A stretch of 8,780 bases of DNA, from the NCBI GenBank assembly GCA_023430065.1, contig JAEZCG010000207.1, positions 1 through 8,780 on the forward strand, written 5' to 3'. Shown in pieces: positions 6,529 through 8,780 of this stretch. The translations under genes were made by a program, and so were the position numbers. The number at the start of each line of letters is the position of its first letter. Positions within the stretch are counted from its first letter, which is position 1. This stretch comes from Pseudomonadota bacterium. GTDB taxonomy: Bacteria; Pseudomonadota; Gammaproteobacteria; Burkholderiales; SHXO01. A model generated the notes under the pieces. That model had not been told where the DNA came from. It ran no database searches and was given only the letters and a program-made list of their open reading frames with translations.

Positions 6529-6534
6529 TAGAAT
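6529..6534 (+). promoter_or_regulatory. Candidate -10 box (TAGAAT) for the MscS gene
   Basis: TAGAAT matches five of six bases of the sigma-70 -10 consensus and lies 28 bp before the MscS start codon, giving a leader of about 20 nt. No convincing -35 hexamer is found at 15-18 bp spacing, so an activator or a weak promoter would be needed. Confidence 0.35.
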
Positions 6535-6561
6535 GCCGCGGACATCCGTCAGGGAGCCGAC

Positions 6562-7389
6562 ATGGACACTCAACTCGAAACTCTCGCGCAGGCCAGGTCG
6601 AAGCTGATCGACCTCACCCTCCAATTCGGACCGAAACTGCTGGCTGCCGTGCTCATTCTCGTGGCAGGCATCATCGTCGGCCGATGGCTGGGCAATATGC
6701 TCGACCGCATGCTCGAGAGGATGGAGCTGGACGTCACCGTCCGACTGCTGCTGGTGCGCCTGCTGCGCGTGGTCGTGCTCGGCCTGTTCGCCATCATGGC
6801 GCTGCAGAACCTGGGCATCGAACTGCTGCCGCTGATCGCCGGTCTGGGCATCGCCGGGGCGGGCGTCGCGCTCGCCATGCAGGGGGTGCTGAGCAACATT
6901 GCCGCGGGCCTGACCATCATCCTCACCCGCCCGTTCAAGGTCGGCGAGTACATCTCGATCGTCGGCGAGGAAGGCGAGGTGATGCTGATCACCCTGTTCA
7001 GCACCACGCTGCTGCACGCCGACCTGTCCAAGGTGGTGATCCCCAACCGCAAGATCGTCGGGGAGATCCTGCACAACTACGGGCAGATGCGTCAGCTCGA
7101 TGTCACCGTGAGGGTGGCTTACGACACCGACCTGACCCAGGCGCTGTTCGCAGTGCGCCAGGTACTTGGCGCCAACGCGCGCGTGTTGAGTGCGCCCCAG
7201 CCGGTGATCGCCGTGAAGGCGCTGGCCGACTCGTCGATCGAGCTGTGCGCGAAGCCCTGGGTAAGGGTGCCCGATTACGTGCCGGCTGGCGGCGAGATCA
7301 AGCAGGCGATCGTCGAGGCGTTCCGGGCACAGACGATCTCGATTCCACTCCCGCAGCGCGAGATTCGTCTGCTCGAACGCGCTGCCTGA
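6562..7389 (+). CDS. mscS: Small-conductance mechanosensitive channel, MscS family
   Basis: Inner-membrane channel that opens under membrane tension and releases solutes during hypo-osmotic shock. The 275-residue protein is close to the usual MscS length (E. coli MscS has 286). It shows a short N-terminal helix, then TM1 (about 23-43), TM2 (about 66-90) and the pore-lining TM3 with its Gly/Ala pattern (about 92-124, including GLGIAGAGVALAMQG, then LSNIAAGLTI). The TM3-to-beta-domain junction RPFKVGEYI is at 123-131. The beta-domain signature VIPNRKIVGEILHNY (159-173) corresponds to the IPNGKI-type motif of the family. A cytoplasmic alpha/beta cage domain fills the C-terminus. ATG 6562 follows AGGGAG (6551-6556) at 5 nt. 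The gene is divergent from the four-gene operon and ends 3 bp from the arginase stop. It looks like a single-gene unit unrelated to the catabolic genes. Confidence 0.93.
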   Translation: MDTQLETLAQARSKLIDLTLQFGPKLLAAVLILVAGIIVGRWLGNMLDRMLERMELDVTVRLLLVRLLRVVVLGLFAIMALQNLGIELLPLIAGLGIAGAGVALAMQGVLSNIAAGLTIILTRPFKVGEYISIVGEEGEVMLITLFSTTLLHADLSKVVIPNRKIVGEILHNYGQMRQLDVTVRVAYDTDLTQALFAVRQVLGANARVLSAPQPVIAVKALADSSIELCAKPWVRVPDYVPAGGEIKQAIVEAFRAQTISIPLPQREIRLLERAA

Positions 7390-7392
7390 GAC

Positions 7393-8292
7393 TCACGCGG
7401 CACGCGGATGATGTTCCGCTGCGCGGGGTGCCAGCACGGTGGCGGCGACGCGCATCGCGAGCTCCGCGGTGCGGCCGTCGCGGTCGTGTAGCGGGTTGTA
7501 CTCGGCAATCTCCAGCGCACGCAGTCGCGAGTCGCCTGCCCAGGCAGACATCGCGTCGAGCAGCGCTTCGCCGCTCAACCCGCCCGGCACGGGCGTGCCC
7601 ACGCCCGGCGCATCGGCCGGATCGAGCGCATCGAGGTCGACGCTCATGCCGAATCCAGCAGTGCCGCGCGTGGCGATGGCGATCGCCTCGTCCAGCGCGG
7701 CGGACAAGCCGCGCCGCTGCACCTCGTCGGCGTGGATGACGCGCACGCCCAACCGCGCGAGAAGTGCCGCCTCGCCGTCCTCGAAGCTGCGGATGCCCAC
7801 CAGGCACAGGTGCTCGGGGCGTAGCGCCTGCGCGCCAGCCAGGGCCGATAGATGCTGGTCGCCCTCGCCGAGCAGGCACGCGAGCGGCATGCCGTGAAGG
7901 TTTCCGGTCGGGGAAGTGGAGGGCACGTGCGCGTCCATGTGCGCGTCGATCCAGACCAGCCCCAGTGCGCCGCGCGGACGCAACGCGCGCGCTGCGCCGC
8001 TCCAGGTACCGATGCCGCAAGAATGATCACCCCCCAGCACCAGCGGAAAGTCGCCCGTGCGCAGGAGTCGGTACACATGCTGGGCCTGCAGGGTGGAGAG
8101 CTGCCGAACGGCCTCCAGCGGCGGAAGGCTGCGGCTGGCACGCAGGGTGGTGTGCCACTGCGCCGGCACGCCGGCGCGGACGAGATGCGCGGTCAGCCCG
8201 CGCGCGCGCAGGGAGTCGGGGCCGCGCTGGCAGCCCTCGTCGCCGGCGCCACGGCCAGTTGCGATACCGACGATGCGAACTTGGTTGGACAC
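7393..8292 (-). CDS. rocF: Arginase
   Basis: Cytosolic dimanganese enzyme that hydrolyses L-arginine to ornithine and urea. With the start chosen here the protein has 299 residues, normal for arginases. Metal ligands are all visible: H90 in GGDHS, D116, H118 and D120 in DAHMDAH, and D219 and D221 in SVDLDALDP. The substrate-binding loop TSPTGNLHG (125-133 region, with H133) and the late EYNP (E264) match true arginases rather than agmatinases. The GTG at 8292 is chosen because AAGGAGG (8302-8308) lies at normal spacing from it; the earlier in-frame GTG at 8301 touches that ribosome site, so the longer form (302 residues) is less likely. The gene converges on MscS with 3 bp between stops. It may supply ornithine and nitrogen; no transporter or aminotransferase lies beside it. 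It is divergent from the TetR-like remnant. Confidence 0.93.
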   Translation of the reverse strand: MSNQVRIVGIATGRGAGDEGCQRGPDSLRARGLTAHLVRAGVPAQWHTTLRASRSLPPLEAVRQLSTLQAQHVYRLLRTGDFPLVLGGDHSCGIGTWSGAARALRPRGALGLVWIDAHMDAHVPSTSPTGNLHGMPLACLLGEGDQHLSALAGAQALRPEHLCLVGIRSFEDGEAALLARLGVRVIHADEVQRRGLSAALDEAIAIATRGTAGFGMSVDLDALDPADAPGVGTPVPGGLSGEALLDAMSAWAGDSRLRALEIAEYNPLHDRDGRTAELAMRVAATVLAPRAAEHHPRAA

Positions 8293-8301
8293 CGCACACA
8301 C

Positions 8302-8308
8302 CCTCCTT
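8302..8308 (-). promoter_or_regulatory. Ribosome binding site that sets the arginase start
   Basis: On the minus strand the sequence reads AAGGAGG, followed by ten bases and then GTG-TCC-AAC. This favours GTG at 8292. The alternative GTG at 8301 begins directly at the edge of the site, too close for initiation. Confidence 0.7.
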
Positions 8309-8343
8309 GCGTCGCGTTGCGATTGCGGAACGGTTAGAGGGAG

Positions 8344-8780
8344 GTGTGCGCGAAACGTTCACCCGCGCGGTCACGGCAGCCGGACGATCACAAGAACCCG
8401 GCGAGGAACGGCTTCGAGCCGCTGGACGCGTTGATGGGCGACTACCGGCGCCGCGCCGGAGCGGACGGCTTCGCACAGTTCGATGCCACCGGCCTCGCCT
8501 GCGTGGACTTCGCGCTCGCCCACCGCGCGCGCTTCCAGCTGATGTTTCGCAGCGACCGGCTCGATTTCGGCCATGCCCGGCTGAACACGGCCGCCATCCG
8601 TGCGTACAACCACCTGCTGGAAACGGTGACCGCTCTGCATCCGACCCGCGATTGCGGCGAGACGCAGCGTGAGTGCATCGCCTTGGCCTGGTCGCTGGCG
8701 CACGGGCTCGCGACCCTGATGCTGGACAATCGCGCGTTCGCGCAACTGGTGGGCGACAGTCCGCGCCAGGCGCACCGCAT
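8344..8780 (+). CDS. TetR-type regulator ligand-binding (WHG-like) domain, no HTH in front; partial at right edge
   Basis: The frame is open from a TAG at 8335-8337 to the right edge. From about 8407 it reads like a TetR-family C-terminal domain: NGFEPLDALMGDYRRR, then LACVDFALAHRARFQLMFRS, then LAWSLAHGLATLMLDNR, the pattern of the WHG/TetR_C_33 domains. A normal TetR protein would have about 50 more residues before this, with the helix-turn-helix. Here that space is only about 20 codons of unrelated sequence, and no HTH is seen in the other frames; the arginase start lies just beyond. It therefore appears 5'-truncated, probably a decayed regulator, although the remaining frame is clean. Possible starts are GTG 8344, TTG 8431 and ATG 8434; none has a well-placed ribosome site, and GTG 8344 is given only as the outer limit. 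If the protein is made, it could not bind DNA by itself. Confidence 0.6.
   Translation, partial: MCAKRSPARSRQPDDHKNPARNGFEPLDALMGDYRRRAGADGFAQFDATGLACVDFALAHRARFQLMFRSDRLDFGHARLNTAAIRAYNHLLETVTALHPTRDCGETQRECIALAWSLAHGLATLMLDNRAFAQLVGDSPRQAHR

Noticed and set aside
7387..7395. A bidirectional terminator between mscS and arginase
   Set aside because: Only 3 bp separate the two stop codons and no stem followed by a T-run is visible in either direction.
8310..8400. A promoter for arginase with GTGAAC and TCTAAC boxes on the minus strand
   Set aside because: Both hexamers are poor matches and the spacing is 18 bp or more; too weak to list as a feature although a promoter must lie in this area.

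Overview
The window is uniformly GC-rich and densely coded, with short gaps and strong GGAG-type ribosome binding sites. It carries a Bug/TctC-type tricarboxylate-transporter receptor, a TRAP-type DctP receptor and a small MscS channel. This mix suggests a betaproteobacterium, most likely Burkholderiales, where orphan Bug receptors are greatly expanded. That placement is inferred from gene content and composition; no rRNA or other marker is present.

Layout. (1) 1-375 (-): the first 125 residues of a TRAP-transporter DctP-family periplasmic receptor, running off the left edge. (2) 376-613: a divergent intergenic region with two inverted repeats. (3) 614-2864 (+): an exported cyclase/kynurenine-formamidase-like metal hydrolase, then a membrane-anchored or exported alpha/beta hydrolase 34 bp later, probably one transcript. 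(4) 6465-2877 (-): a compact four-gene operon reading leftward. Its order is a conserved protein of unknown function, a Bug receptor, an enolase-superfamily acid-sugar dehydratase-like enzyme (GTG start) and a membrane fatty acid hydroxylase/sterol desaturase family protein. It meets the alpha/beta hydrolase tail to tail with 12 bp between stops. (5) 6466-6561: a divergent control region with a good minus-strand promoter candidate and a plus-strand -10-like box. (6) 6562-7389 (+): an MscS-type mechanosensitive channel. (7) 8292-7393 (-): arginase, ending 3 bp from the MscS stop. (8) 8344 to the right edge (+): a TetR-type ligand-binding domain with no DNA-binding helix-turn-helix in front of it.

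How the genes may work together. Two unrelated kinds of solute receptor (TRAP and TTT) sit with a secreted cyclase-type hydrolase, an exported alpha/beta hydrolase and a dehydratase of the galactonate/gluconate dehydratase type. The simplest reading is a catabolic locus for carboxylated compounds, such as sugar acids, lactones or esters. Hydrolysis would start in the periplasm, the receptors would capture the acid, and dehydration would follow in the cytoplasm. No membrane subunits of either transporter are visible here, so the receptors must use components encoded elsewhere or outside the window. MscS and arginase look like unrelated housekeeping or nitrogen-metabolism neighbours.

I found no mobile element, CRISPR array, tRNA, rRNA or clear intrinsic terminator, and no clear new multi-gene system. 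The points most worth a second look are the HTH-less TetR domain, the unknown gene heading the four-gene operon, the membrane hydroxylase inside an acid-sugar operon, and the mini-ORF bridging the receptor and dehydratase genes.
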